From assembly GCF_028657195.3 (NCBI RefSeq), contig NZ_JANCPR020000009.1, forward strand, positions 62,001 to 126,000: 64,000 bases of DNA, written 5' to 3'. Below, piece after piece: positions 35,570 through 44,087 of this stretch. How positions within the stretch are numbered: the stretch's first letter is position 1; every line of letters starts with the position of its first letter. Origin of the DNA: Streptomyces iconiensis. GTDB lineage: Bacteria; Actinomycetota; Actinomycetes; Streptomycetales; Streptomycetaceae. The translations under genes were made by a program, and so were the position numbers. Below the pieces are notes generated by a model. The model was not told the origin of the DNA. It worked only from the letters and a program-made list of their open reading frames with translations, and ran no database searches.

Positions 35570-35866
35570 TCAGGACGGTGGGGACATGGCCTCCACCGTC
35601 ATCGGGTGCGTGGCCAGCGGGGTCACGTCGATCTCCGCGTAGGGCCGCACCGGCAGGCTGTTGAGCGTCTCCTCCAGCGCGTCCGCATCGGGCACGCTCC
35701 AGATGCCGATGTTGGCGTGCTTGCCCGGTAGGCGCCAGAAGTGCCGTAGTACGCCCTCATTCATGAGCTGGTGGCCCCGGACGCGCTCCCGTTCGATGAG
35801 GTCCTTGCTGTCCTCGGCCGACAGCGTGTAGGCGCGTGAGGTGTCGATACGTACCAGAAAGTCCAT
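35570..35866 (-). CDS. Muconolactone delta-isomerase-like protein
   Basis: 98 aa dimeric alpha/beta-barrel type (MIase/YciI-like): MDFLVRIDTSRAYTLS, GVLRHFWRLPGKHANIGIWS, ETLNSLPVRPYAEIDVTPLA. True MIases act in the beta-ketoadipate pathway, but no catechol genes are nearby. The gene is divergent from an ArsR-type regulator with a palindrome between them, suggesting a small regulated detoxification or catabolic unit. Substrate unknown. Confidence 0.85.
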   Translation of the reverse strand: MDFLVRIDTSRAYTLSAEDSKDLIERERVRGHQLMNEGVLRHFWRLPGKHANIGIWSVPDADALEETLNSLPVRPYAEIDVTPLATHPMTVEAMSPPS

Positions 35867-35933
35867 TGCTTCTCTCCGTGCTCCGGCGATGCTCCGGGTT
35901 GTGGGGCTGCGCGCCGACCGTACATCGATATTC

Positions 35934-35953
35934 GTCGAACATCGAAGTTCGAC
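35934..35953. promoter_or_regulatory. Palindrome between the ArsR-type regulator and the isomerase gene
   Basis: GTCGAAC (35934-35940) and GTTCGAC (35947-35953) are perfect 7-bp arms around a 6-bp centre (ATCGAA), ending 12 bases before the regulator start. The layout suits an autoregulatory ArsR operator. Confidence 0.65.
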
Positions 35954-35965
35954 TATCCTGGTCCC

Positions 35966-36322
35966 ATGCCCCGCGAACTGCGCCACCCCGATCCCCGCGA
36001 CGTTCCGCTCGACCGCGTCCTCTCCGCGCTCGGGGACCCGGTGCGGCTGCGCATCATGGCGGTGCTCGCCGACCGTGAGGAGCACCCGCGCGAGGACTTC
36101 GAGGTCGGAGTGGGCCCGTCCACCGTGAGCCACCACATGAGAACGCTCCGCGAGGCGGGGCTGACCCGGCACCGGCTGGAGGGCACACGCTGCTTCGTGT
36201 CGCTGCGGAAGGAAACACTCCGGCGATACCCCGATGTCCTGGAAGGCGTGCTGCGCACCTGCGCGCAGGAGGCCGTGGCCGCAGGTGGACCGGCGGCCGG
36301 GAGCGGTGGCGAGCGCGGCTGA
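35966..36322 (+). CDS. ArsR/SmtB-family winged-helix regulator
   Basis: 118 aa: LDRVLSALGDPVRLRIMAVL, then the recognition region GPSTVSHHMRTLREAGLT and the wing HRLEGTRCFVSLRK. Only one Cys (in the wing) and no CxC metal site, so it is more likely a small-molecule or redox-responsive member than an arsenic sensor. Divergent from the muconolactone-isomerase-like gene and likely its repressor (inference from orientation and palindrome). Confidence 0.9.
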   Translation: MPRELRHPDPRDVPLDRVLSALGDPVRLRIMAVLADREEHPREDFEVGVGPSTVSHHMRTLREAGLTRHRLEGTRCFVSLRKETLRRYPDVLEGVLRTCAQEAVAAGGPAAGSGGERG

Positions 36323-36622
36323 CAGCCGGGCACGCACCCGGCCGCCGGTCCAGGAACTCCCGCCTGCGCGGCGGCCGTTCGCACAGCGTGGTACCGCGCG
36401 GCGCGCGCATCGGCAGGGTCAGCGGGCAAGTCGGGTTCCGTGAGTTCTCCGGGCCGAGCGGGCATGCCGGGTCCATGGGATCCTCGTTCCCGGGGGTGAT
36501 GTCCCGTGCGGACGCAGCGAGTACCCGCAGCGCCGCGCCCCGCGTGCGCGGGACCTGCGACGCGCGCCGTGCGACGTCGGCCCCCCGTTCCCCCTGATCC
36601 CGTCCCGAAGGGCCCCTTCCCC
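36323..36622. other. 300-bp gap between the ArsR gene and rsmD
   Basis: Very GC-rich, no convincing coding region, terminator or promoter motif. The rsmD frame stays open through part of it (from 36506), but the extension is Pro/Arg-rich and not RsmD-like. Confidence 0.4.
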
Positions 36623-37222
36623 ATGACCCGCGTGATCGCCGGAGCCGCCCGCGGACGGCGACTTGCCGTGCCGCCGGGCAACGGCACCCGCCCCACATCG
36701 GACCGGGCCCGCGAGGGGCTCTTCTCCAGCTGGGAGTCCCAGTTGGGCGGCGCCCCAGGCTGGCGGGGACTGCGCGTGCTGGACCTGTACGCGGGCTCGG
36801 GAGCCGTCGGCCTCGAAGCACTCTCCCGGGGCGCCGCGCATGTCCTGCTCGTCGAGCCGGAGCCCCGGGCCGTACGGGCCATCAAGGAGAACGTGCGCGC
36901 CGTGGGCCTCCAGGGCGCCGAGGTGCGCACGGGCAAGGCGGCACAGACGGTCGCGGGCGAGCCCCCGCAGGAGCCCTTCGGGCTGGTCTTCCTCGACCCC
37001 CCGTACGCCGTCTCCGACGATGATCTGCGCGAGATCCTCCTCACACTCCGTGCACAGGGCTGGCTCGCCGACGACGCCCTCGCCACCGTGGAACGAAGCA
37101 CCAGGGGCGGCGATTTCCGCTGGCCGGAGGGTTTCGAGGGGCTCAGGTCCCGTCGCTACGGCGAGGGAACGCTTTGGTACGGTCGCGCCGCCACGCGGGA
37201 GCAGGCTCCCGCGTCATGCTGA
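36623..37222 (+). CDS. rsmD: 16S rRNA (guanine-966-N2)-methyltransferase
   Basis: 199 aa from ATG 36623, where the family-typical [18 protein letters not shown] begins. SAM motif [20 protein letters not shown] and catalytic DPPY ([12 protein letters not shown]). Methylates G966 of 16S rRNA in the P-site region. Followed by coaD, the usual pairing. Confidence 0.95.
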   Translation: MTRVIAGAARGRRLAVPPGNGTRPTSDRAREGLFSSWESQLGGAPGWRGLRVLDLYAGSGAVGLEALSRGAAHVLLVEPEPRAVRAIKENVRAVGLQGAEVRTGKAAQTVAGEPPQEPFGLVFLDPPYAVSDDDLREILLTLRAQGWLADDALATVERSTRGGDFRWPEGFEGLRSRRYGEGTLWYGRAATREQAPASC

Positions 37223-37275
37223 GTCCCCACGGGGCCGGACGCCGGACCCGCCGTACGGAGAGCGAGGAAACGCCA

Positions 37276-37758
37276 GTGCGTCGTGCAGTCTGTCCGGGGT
37301 CGTTCGACCCCATCACCAATGGACACCTCGACATCATCGCCCGCGCCTCCAAGCTCTACGACACGGTCCACGTCGCCGTGATGATCAACAAGTCGAAGCA
37401 GGGCCTGTTCACGGTCGAGGAGCGCATCGACCTGATCCGCGAGGTCACCGAGAGCTTCGGGAACGTACGCGTCGAGGCGTTCCACGGTCTCCTTGTCGAC
37501 TTCTGCAAGGAGCGCGACATCCCGGCGATCGTCAAGGGCCTGCGCGCCGTCAGCGACTTCGACTACGAACTCCAGATGGCGCAGATGAACAACGGCCTCT
37601 CCGGCGTCGAAACGCTCTTCGTGCCGACCAACCCCACCTACAGCTTCCTCTCCTCCAGCCTGGTCAAGGAGGTCGCCACCTGGGGCGGCGACGTCTCCCA
37701 CCTGGTGCCGGAGCCGGTGCTCGGCGCGCTGGGCGAACGGCTCACCAAGCCCGCCTGA
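37276..37758 (+). CDS. coaD: Phosphopantetheine adenylyltransferase
   Basis: 160 aa from GTG 37276 (GAGG upstream); the longer frame from 37174 is not conserved. Transfers AMP to 4'-phosphopantetheine in CoA synthesis. [16 protein letters not shown] contains the (H/T)xGH nucleotidyltransferase site, and [19 protein letters not shown] the C-terminal signature. Length equals the family norm. Confidence 0.97.
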   Translation: MRRAVCPGSFDPITNGHLDIIARASKLYDTVHVAVMINKSKQGLFTVEERIDLIREVTESFGNVRVEAFHGLLVDFCKERDIPAIVKGLRAVSDFDYELQMAQMNNGLSGVETLFVPTNPTYSFLSSSLVKEVATWGGDVSHLVPEPVLGALGERLTKPA

Positions 37759-37859
37759 CCGACCCAGGATCGGCCCCGACCAGCCACCTCCGCCAACGAC
37801 CGCGGCCACCTTCGCCAACGAGTAACGGCCGCGCGCCCACTGGCCGTACAGTCACTTCC

Positions 37860-39101
37860 GTGGACGTTCAGCAGAAACTCGACGAGATCGTGGCAGCCGT
37901 CGACGGCGCGCGCTCGATGCCCATGTCCGCCTCCTGCGTGGTCAACAGGGCCGAGCTGCTCGCCCTGCTCGGCGAGGTACGCGAGGCGCTGCCCGGCTCC
38001 CTGGCCCAGGCACGCGAGGTACTCGGCGACCGCGAGCACGTGGTGGCGGAGGCGCGGCAGGAGGCCCAGCGGATCATCGACACCGCACAGGCCGAACGGG
38101 GCTCGCTCGTCTCCGGTACCGAGGTGGCCCGCCAGGCGCAGGAGGAGGCCGACCGCATCCTCAACGAGGCACGCGGTGAGGCGGCCGAGATCCGCGCCGA
38201 GGCGGACGACTATGTCGACAGCAAGCTCGCCAACTTCGAAGTCGTCCTGAGCAAGACCATCGGCTCCGTCGACCGCGGCCGGGAGAAGCTCCTGGGCAGC
38301 GGCCCTGGCGCCGAGGAGTGGAACCAGGAGTTCGCCGAGGACGCCCCCGAGCGCACCGGTGACCCGCACGAGCTGAGGCAGCGCGCCGACCAGTACGTCG
38401 AGGCCCGCCTCGGTTCGGTCTCCGCCGTACTGGCCAAGACCCTTGAGGCCGTCGGACGCGGCCGTCTGAAGCTGCGCGGCCACGAGCCGAGCGACGAGCT
38501 GGCCGCGCACATGGCGGCGCAGGACGGCGCCGGGAGCTTCGCCGGCCACACCAGCGACGCCGACTTCCTCGCCGGCCTCGCCCACACCGAGCAGCCGCCG
38601 CCCGCACCGGCCGCCCCGCAGCCCCCGCCCGCACCGCCGGAGGCCCCCGCGCCCCAGCAGCCCGCGCAGGTGCCGGCGCAGCCCACCTACATGCCCCCGC
38701 AGCAGCCGCAGGCCGAGCCGGTCGCCGCATCGGCCGACCCGTACTACGCGCAGCAGCAGGGCTACGTCCAGCAGCACGACCCGTACGCCTACGGCCAGCA
38801 GCAGCCGGACCCCTACGGCCAGCAGCCGGACCCCTACGCCTACGCTCAGCAACAGGCCGACCCCTATGGCTACGGTCAGCAACACCAGCAGGCCGAGTAC
38901 TACCAGCAGCCCCAGCAGCCGCAACCCCAGCAGCCGCAGGTCCAGCCGCTCCACCACGCCCAGCCGCAGCAGTATCAGCAGCAGGCGCAGCAGTACCAGC
39001 AGCAGGGGCAGCTCGACGAGACCAGCCTGTTCGACACGAGCATGATCGACCTGGACCAGGTCAGGGAGTTCGAGCGGCGGCACGACCAGGGCGGTCGCTG
39101 A
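37860..39101 (+). CDS. DivIVA-like coiled-coil protein with Gln/Tyr/Pro-rich tail
   Basis: 413 aa from GTG 37860 (VDVQQKLDEIVAAVDGARSM). Residues 30-230 are long amphipathic helices (EAQRIIDTAQAERG, EEADRILNEARGEAAEIRA) of the type seen in DivIVA/ATP-synthase-b-like actinobacterial proteins. The tail (about 245-400) is Pro/Gln then a PYAYGQQQPDPYGQQ-type repeat. It ends with a conserved-looking LFDTSMIDLDQVREFERR. It lies between coaD and the DUF177-rpmF-rnc cluster in many Streptomyces. A cell-pole or envelope scaffold role is possible but unproven. Confidence 0.8.
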   Translation: MDVQQKLDEIVAAVDGARSMPMSASCVVNRAELLALLGEVREALPGSLAQAREVLGDREHVVAEARQEAQRIIDTAQAERGSLVSGTEVARQAQEEADRILNEARGEAAEIRAEADDYVDSKLANFEVVLSKTIGSVDRGREKLLGSGPGAEEWNQEFAEDAPERTGDPHELRQRADQYVEARLGSVSAVLAKTLEAVGRGRLKLRGHEPSDELAAHMAAQDGAGSFAGHTSDADFLAGLAHTEQPPPAPAAPQPPPAPPEAPAPQQPAQVPAQPTYMPPQQPQAEPVAASADPYYAQQQGYVQQHDPYAYGQQQPDPYGQQPDPYAYAQQQADPYGYGQQHQQAEYYQQPQQPQPQQPQVQPLHHAQPQQYQQQAQQYQQQGQLDETSLFDTSMIDLDQVREFERRHDQGGR

Positions 39102-39207
39102 GGGCGCGCGGGGCTGGATTGGGTCATCGAGGGGGTGTCCAGTATTCTGTCTCTTCGGCCGCGAGTACGTCGGCGGCCGGCGCCTCACCCGTAGAAAGCA
39201 GGAAGCC

Positions 39208-39837
39208 CTGAAAGCCCCCCTCGACCACCGTGCCCCTCTCGTGTTCGACACGCGTGAGCTGGGGCGGCGTCCTGGTGCGATGAAGCGGCTCTCCCGCGAG
39301 GTGGAGTCTCCCGGAAACCTCGGCATCGAGGTCATCGGGGTCCCCGACGGGGCGACCGTCAAGCTCGACCTCCGCATGGAGTCGGTCATGGAAGGTGTGC
39401 TTGTCACAGGCACCGCCCGTGCACCGCTCGCCGGGGAGTGCGTAAGGTGTCTGGAGCCGCTTCAGCAAGAAGTCGAAGCGGAGTTCCAGGAGATGTTCTC
39501 CTATCCCGACGCCGACGACCGGAGCCGCCACAGTGCGGATACCGGCGACGACGCCGAGGAGGAGGACACGCTCTTCCTTGAGGGAGACCTGTTCGACCTC
39601 GAACCCGTGCTGCGGGACGCGGTGGTGCTCGCACTGCCGCTGCAGCCGGTGTGCCAGGACGGCTGTCCCGGTCTGTGCCCCGAGTGCGGGGCCCGGCTGG
39701 CAGACGATCCGGACCACAGGCACGAAGAAGCCGTCGACATCCGTTGGGCGGCATTGCAGGAACTCGCCGGGACCATAGGGGACGGCGAGAAGGACAACGC
39801 GCCCCGTGCTGACGGGGATGACTCACAGGAGAAGTAG
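39208..39837 (+). CDS. DUF177 (YceD-type) protein, probable CTG start
   Basis: About 209 aa if started at CTG 39208; the first standard start in frame is GTG 39241 (198 aa), which has no ribosome site. The upstream stretch [19 protein letters not shown] matches what I recall of homologues, which begin with LDHRxPLVFDT, so translation probably starts before 39241; AGGA lies four bases before the CTG. The core has CVRCLEPL, the acidic [18 protein letters not shown] block and [13 protein letters not shown], giving six Cys that may bind zinc. YceD/DUF177 proteins always precede rpmF and affect 23S rRNA processing or L32 dosage in other bacteria. Confidence 0.88.
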   Translation: MKAPLDHRAPLVFDTRELGRRPGAMKRLSREVESPGNLGIEVIGVPDGATVKLDLRMESVMEGVLVTGTARAPLAGECVRCLEPLQQEVEAEFQEMFSYPDADDRSRHSADTGDDAEEEDTLFLEGDLFDLEPVLRDAVVLALPLQPVCQDGCPGLCPECGARLADDPDHRHEEAVDIRWAALQELAGTIGDGEKDNAPRADGDDSQEK

Positions 39838-39839
39838 CC

Positions 39840-40013
39840 GTGGCTGTTCCGAAGCGGAAGATGTCGCGCAGCAACACGCGCCACCGCCGGTCGCAGTGGA
39901 AGGCTGCGGTCCCGACCCTGGTGACGTGTGAGCGCTGCCGCGAGCCGAAGCAGCAGCACATCGCGTGCCCGAGCTGCGGCACCTACAACAAGCGCCAGGT
40001 CCTAGAGGTCTGA
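39840..40013 (+). CDS. rpmF: 50S ribosomal protein L32
   Basis: 57 aa: [19 protein letters not shown] at the N terminus, then a zinc knuckle with CERC and CPSC. GTG start two bases after the DUF177 stop. Arrangement DUF177-rpmF-rnc is standard. Confidence 0.97.
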   Translation: MAVPKRKMSRSNTRHRRSQWKAAVPTLVTCERCREPKQQHIACPSCGTYNKRQVLEV

Positions 40014-40020
40014 TCGGCGG

Positions 40021-40908
40021 GTGACAGGCTTCATGTCAGACGCCAGCACTCCCGGGAACCCCACCCGTGACAACGGAGGGGAACCGGAACCGGCGGACCT
40101 GGTGGACGCAGCCTCGTCGCACACGATTCTGGAAGGGCGGCTCGGGTATCACCTTGAGTCCGCCCTTCTGGTGCGTGCGCTGACACACCGCTCGTTCGCT
40201 TATGAGAACGGCGGGCTGCCCACCAACGAACGTCTCGAATTCCTCGGCGACTCGGTCCTCGGACTGGTCGTCACCGACACGCTCTACCGGCTGCACCCTG
40301 ATCTTCCCGAGGGGCAGCTCGCCAAGCTGCGTGCGGCCGTGGTCAACTCCAGGGCACTCGCGGGCGTCGCCCGCGGTCTGGACCTGGGGGCCTTCATCCG
40401 CCTCGGCAGGGGCGAGGAGGGGACGGGAGGACGCGACAAGGCGTCCATCCTGGCCGACACCCTGGAAGCGGTCATCGGTGCCGTCTATCTCGACCAGGGT
40501 CTCGACGCCGCCTCCGAACTGGTGCACAGGCTCTTCGACCCGCTCATCGAGCGGTCCTCCAACCTCGGCGCCGGGCTGGACTGGAAGACCAGTCTCCAGG
40601 AGCTGACGGCCTCGGAGGGTCTCGGAGTGCCCGAGTACCTCGTCTCGGAGACGGGTCCCGACCACGAGAAGACCTTCACGGCTGCTGCCCGCGTCGGTGG
40701 TGTCGCGTACGGCACCGGCACGGGACGCAGCAAGAAGGAGGCGGAACAGCAGGCGGCGGAGGCCGCCTGGCGTGCCATCTCCGAGCGCAGCGCAGCACAG
40801 ACGGACGAGGGTTCACCGGCAGGGGAAACGACCCAGGCCGGGGCAGCCGGAACCGAAGGGGCAGCCTCCAGCGGAGAGCCCTCCGAGGGCACACCGGTCA
40901 CCCACTGA
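40021..40908 (+). CDS. rnc: Ribonuclease III
   Basis: 295 aa (GTG 40021; ATG 40033 also possible). Cleaves double-stranded RNA in rRNA maturation; in S. coelicolor the gene is absB and is needed for normal antibiotic production. Signature [15 protein letters not shown], the acidic [15 protein letters not shown] site, and a C-terminal dsRBD ([15 protein letters not shown] to [14 protein letters not shown]). About 45 extra residues at the end are Ala/Gly/Ser/Glu-rich and likely disordered. Confidence 0.96.
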   Translation: MTGFMSDASTPGNPTRDNGGEPEPADLVDAASSHTILEGRLGYHLESALLVRALTHRSFAYENGGLPTNERLEFLGDSVLGLVVTDTLYRLHPDLPEGQLAKLRAAVVNSRALAGVARGLDLGAFIRLGRGEEGTGGRDKASILADTLEAVIGAVYLDQGLDAASELVHRLFDPLIERSSNLGAGLDWKTSLQELTASEGLGVPEYLVSETGPDHEKTFTAAARVGGVAYGTGTGRSKKEAEQQAAEAAWRAISERSAAQTDEGSPAGETTQAGAAGTEGAASSGEPSEGTPVTH

Positions 40909-40977
40909 ACCACCGCGCGGTCACGCCCCCGGAGAGGGGGAAGCGCCCCAGGCCCATCCCCCTCCCGGAGGAACCCC

Positions 40978-41832
40978 GTGCCAGAGCTGCCGGAAGTCGA
41001 GGTCGTACGCCGTGGCCTGGAACGCTGGGCCAGCGGCCGTACGATCGACGTCGCCGAAGTACTCCACCCGCGCGCCGTCCGCCGTCACACGGCGGGCGGG
41101 CCGGACTTCGCCGCACGGCTGCGGGGCCGTAGCTTCGGCCAGGCCCGGCGGCGCGGCAAGTACCTCTGGCTCCCCCTCGACGACGGCAGGCACTCCGTCC
41201 TCGCGCACCTGGGGATGAGCGGCCAGCTCCTCATCCAGCCGGGCGAGACCCCCGACGAACGGCATCTGCGAATCCGCTTCACGTTCGAGGACCCCGAGGG
41301 CGGCGAACTGCGCTTCGTCGACCAGCGGACCTTCGGCGGGCTCTCGCTCCACCCCGCGGCCGAGGACGGTCTGCCGGACGTCATCGCGCACATCGCCCGC
41401 GATCCCCTCGACCCGGCGTTCGACCCGGACGCCTTCCACACGGCCCTGCGCCGCAGACGTACGACGATCAAGCGCGCCCTGCTCGACCAGTCGCTGATCA
41501 GCGGCGTCGGCAACATCTACGCCGACGAGGCACTCTGGCGCTCCCGGCTGCACTACGACCGCCTGACGGCCACCCTCACCCGCCCCCGTACCACCGAACT
41601 CCTCGGCCACATACGGGACGTGATGACGCAGGCGCTCGACGCGGGCGGTACCAGTTTCGACAGCCTGTACGTGAACGTGAACGGCGAGTCCGGATACTTC
41701 GAGCGCTCGCTCGACGCCTACGGGCGTGAGGACGAACCCTGCCGCCGCTGCGGCACCCCCATGCGGCGACGTGCGTGGATGAACCGCTCCAGCTACTTCT
41801 GCCCGCGCTGCCAGCGCCCACCGCGCCCGTAG
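40978..41832 (+). CDS. mutM: Formamidopyrimidine-DNA glycosylase
   Basis: 284 aa; removes 8-oxoguanine and nicks the strand. Starts [16 protein letters not shown] with the catalytic Pro2/Glu3 directly after the GTG initiator, a helix-two-turn-helix segment ([21 protein letters not shown]) of which the NIYADE part is visible, and a C-terminal zinc finger [10 protein letters not shown] to CPRCQR. Follows rnc by 69 bp. Confidence 0.96.
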   Translation: MPELPEVEVVRRGLERWASGRTIDVAEVLHPRAVRRHTAGGPDFAARLRGRSFGQARRRGKYLWLPLDDGRHSVLAHLGMSGQLLIQPGETPDERHLRIRFTFEDPEGGELRFVDQRTFGGLSLHPAAEDGLPDVIAHIARDPLDPAFDPDAFHTALRRRRTTIKRALLDQSLISGVGNIYADEALWRSRLHYDRLTATLTRPRTTELLGHIRDVMTQALDAGGTSFDSLYVNVNGESGYFERSLDAYGREDEPCRRCGTPMRRRAWMNRSSYFCPRCQRPPRP

Positions 41833-41887
41833 CACCGGCGTTCCGCCTGCTCGTGGGAACGGCGGCGGACACCAGGGGAGCTCCGGT

Positions 41888-42817
41888 TCAGAAGCCGAAG
41901 TCCTGCGTCCACCACGGCCCGCCCTCGGCGAAGTGCGCGCCGACGCCCATGGTGCGGTAGTCGCAGTTGAGGATGTTCGCCTTGTGCCCCGGGCTGTTCA
42001 TCCAGGAGTCCATCACCGACTGCGCGTTGGCCTGGCCCCGCGCTATGTTCTCGCCGCCCAGATCGCTGATCCCCAGGGCCTCGGCCCTGTCCCACGGGCT
42101 CTTCCCGTCGGGCGAGGTATGGGCGAAGAAGCCGCGCTTGGCCATGTCCTCGCTGAAGCCGGCGGCCAGCTCCGCCAGGTCGCCGTCGGCCCTGACGGGC
42201 TTGCAGCCCTCCTTGGCGCGCTCCTGATTGACCAGCGCCAGGACCTCGCGCTCGGCGGCCGTCTCCGGATCGGACGTCGTCGAGGAGGTCCCGCCGTTCC
42301 CTGTCTCCTCGCCGCCCGTGGCGGGCGCGCGGTCGGATTCCGAGCGGTCGGGGCGCGCGCTGTGCCGCTCACGCGCCTGGTCCGGCGTCTCGCGTTCCCG
42401 CGAGGGCGAAGGGGATGCCGATGTGTCCTCCGCGGGCCGCCCGCGCTCCCGGGAAGGAGTGGGCAGGGGCCCGTCGTTGCGCTCCTCGGCGCGGCTCGCG
42501 GCCGGGTCGGAGGAGTGGTCGGAGGCCGTGGAGGAGGGGACGGGCTGGGATTCCAGATCGGTCGGCCCCCCGGCCTGCACCCTGTCCCCGCCCTGCGGGG
42601 AACCCAGGCCGCCGGGGCCCGGAAGCAGACCAGAGGCCACCGCCACGGCGCCCATCGCCATCGCGGCCGAGGCGCCCAGCAGCCCGGTTCGCACGGGAGC
42701 GGCGCCCTTCCTGCCACGGTGCCCGCCTCCCCTGTGCCGGGGGCCGGGCTCCTGACGGGAGAGCTCGGCTGGAGCGACGGGAGCGGGAGCGGGGGTGGCG
42801 CGTCGATGGCGGCCCAT
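41888..42817 (-). CDS. Membrane-anchored CAP (SCP/PR-1) domain protein
   Basis: 309 aa from ATG 42817 (GAGGA upstream); upstream codons to 42976 are probably not used. A basic head (MGRHRRATPAPAP) is followed by one hydrophobic helix (LLGASAAMAMGAVAVASGLL), a Ser/Pro/Glu-rich linker (about 100-190) and a C-terminal CAP domain: LALVNQERAKEGCKPV, FFAHTSPDGKSPWDRA, GENIARG and SWMNSPGHKANIL. The domain should be outside the membrane. Bacterial CAP proteins have no firmly established activity. Converges with mutM. Confidence 0.9.
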   Translation of the reverse strand: MGRHRRATPAPAPVAPAELSRQEPGPRHRGGGHRGRKGAAPVRTGLLGASAAMAMGAVAVASGLLPGPGGLGSPQGGDRVQAGGPTDLESQPVPSSTASDHSSDPAASRAEERNDGPLPTPSRERGRPAEDTSASPSPSRERETPDQARERHSARPDRSESDRAPATGGEETGNGGTSSTTSDPETAAEREVLALVNQERAKEGCKPVRADGDLAELAAGFSEDMAKRGFFAHTSPDGKSPWDRAEALGISDLGGENIARGQANAQSVMDSWMNSPGHKANILNCDYRTMGVGAHFAEGGPWWTQDFGF

Positions 42818-42966
42818 CTCTGCTGTCCTCACATGCTCGACGATCACTGCGGTCTCTGCTGTCACCCGCTTCACCCGTATGTGTGAAGCGGGTTGACGCG
42901 CAATGTACGGCATGACGGGAGGGGCGGATGTGCGGCGCCAAGAAATGTCCGGATAGCGTGCACGCC

Positions 42967-43302
42967 ATGGCTGCAAGCGAGACGCGAAGTGACAACACCG
43001 GTGAAACCGAGGAGCCGCGGGGCGACGAGCCGGCGCGGGTGACCGTGTGGGTGAGGGGCGAGGTACAGGGCGTCGGCTTCCGCTGGTTCACGCGGGCGGC
43101 GGCGCTCCGCGTCGGAGGGCTCGTCGGATTCGCGCTCAACCTCGGCGACGGACGGGTCCAGATCGTCGCCGAAGGCACCCGCTCCCGCTGCGATCTGCTG
43201 CTGGAGTGGCTGCGCAGCGGGGACACCCCCGGCAGTGTCGAGGGCGTGACCGAGATCTGGGACGCCCCGCGCGGGGGCTACCGCGGCTTCGCGATCCGGT
43301 GA
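42967..43302 (+). CDS. acyP: Acylphosphatase
   Basis: 111 aa. [16 protein letters not shown] carries the phosphate loop and catalytic Arg, and [17 protein letters not shown] the catalytic Asn. About 30 N-terminal residues, acidic, precede the fold. Hydrolyses acyl phosphates such as acetyl phosphate. The gene lies just before smc in many actinobacteria. Confidence 0.93.
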   Translation: MAASETRSDNTGETEEPRGDEPARVTVWVRGEVQGVGFRWFTRAAALRVGGLVGFALNLGDGRVQIVAEGTRSRCDLLLEWLRSGDTPGSVEGVTEIWDAPRGGYRGFAIR

Positions 43303-43612
43303 TCCAACACGGTTGCCAATACCGAGCGGCCGTGCAAAGCTGCGGCCCACGAGAGAGGACAGTGGATCTTCCGCTCACTCCAGCGGGTAGCCGCCTCCGG
43401 CGAGGGACGCCGTCGAGTCAGGGCAGCCCGGCGTCGCCGTGTGTGATCGTGTTGACCGTCAAAACTTTTGGTGAGACTCTGGAAGCCCCGCGCACCTGAG
43501 CTGTTTGATCCAGAGATTCTTTAGCAAAAGTCCAGAGCAGACACTGCGGGTGCGATTCCCTCTCGACCCACCACATCCTCGGTCGGTCACTCAGTGTGGA
43601 GGACCATCCATC
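43303..43612. other. 310-bp gap with an unexplained structured element
   Basis: The gap between acyP and the 68-aa gene is less GC-rich than its surroundings from 43440 to 43560. It contains nested inverted repeats and a tRNA-3'-end-like segment (listed separately). A possible -35 TTGACC at 43452 is seen, but no convincing -10. Confidence 0.5.
43464..43573 (+). ncRNA. Candidate structured RNA with tRNA-like 3' end
   Basis: ACTTTTG (43464-43470) pairs with CAAAAGT (43525-43531); inside it CTCTGGA (43477-43483) pairs with TCCAGAG (43509-43515), and a second TCCAGAG (43531-43537) offers an alternative partner. Next comes a T-arm-like stretch GCGGGTGCGATTCCCTC and then TCGACCCACCA, as in a tRNA acceptor end with CCA (43571-43573). 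GGTGAGA (43470-43476) can pair with the acceptor strand with one bulge. No anticodon arm is evident. Could be a decayed tRNA or attachment site, or a real regulatory RNA. Confidence 0.35.
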
Positions 43613-43819
43613 ATGGCAAAGGCGCTTCTCGGTTACGTCGGCGGCTCCGACCCCCGAGTTCTTGCCGAGATGCGACGGCTTCAGCAGCGCGTCCAGGACC
43701 TCGAATCCGAAATCATCCGGATTCAGGCCGAGAACGACGCTCTGGCAGCCGCCGCACGGCACCCCGACTCGGTACTCGACAGCATCGACGTACGTACGGC
43801 GGAGCCTGCGCTGACCTGA
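43613..43819 (+). CDS. Small coiled-coil protein upstream of smc
   Basis: 68 aa, MAKALLGYVGGSDPRVLAEM followed by a heptad-like helix (RRLQQRVQDLESEIIRIQAEN) and a short acidic tail. ATG with GGAGGA nine bases upstream. No enzymatic motif. I recall close homologues at the same place in other Streptomyces, which supports a real gene. A role linked to SMC would be speculation based only on position. Confidence 0.8.
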   Translation: MAKALLGYVGGSDPRVLAEMRRLQQRVQDLESEIIRIQAENDALAAAARHPDSVLDSIDVRTAEPALT

Positions 43820-44087
43820 TCCAGCCCGCCGGGCAGGACGGGCTGGGCAGGAACAGCCGTGCAAGAAATCTGTAAGGGACGCTTCGGCGTCCCTTCGTCG
43901 TTGCTCCTCGGTGCTCTCGTCGCGCCCGCCGGCCCCCGGTTCCGCCTCGGCCACCGTCCGCCCGGGCTCGTTACCGTCTGATGTGCCCTCACCCCCTCTG
44001 GGTGAAACCCTTCGATCGAAGCCTTCACAGGCCCTTCGGGACCGTCGGCGCGACAGCGCCGGGACAACCTCGGTAGGGTCCGGACGC

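Noticed and set aside
43464..43573. Regular tRNA or tmRNA gene
   Set aside because: There is an acceptor/T-arm-like end but no D or anticodon arm, the T loop is altered, and it is too short for tmRNA. Kept only as a candidate structured RNA.
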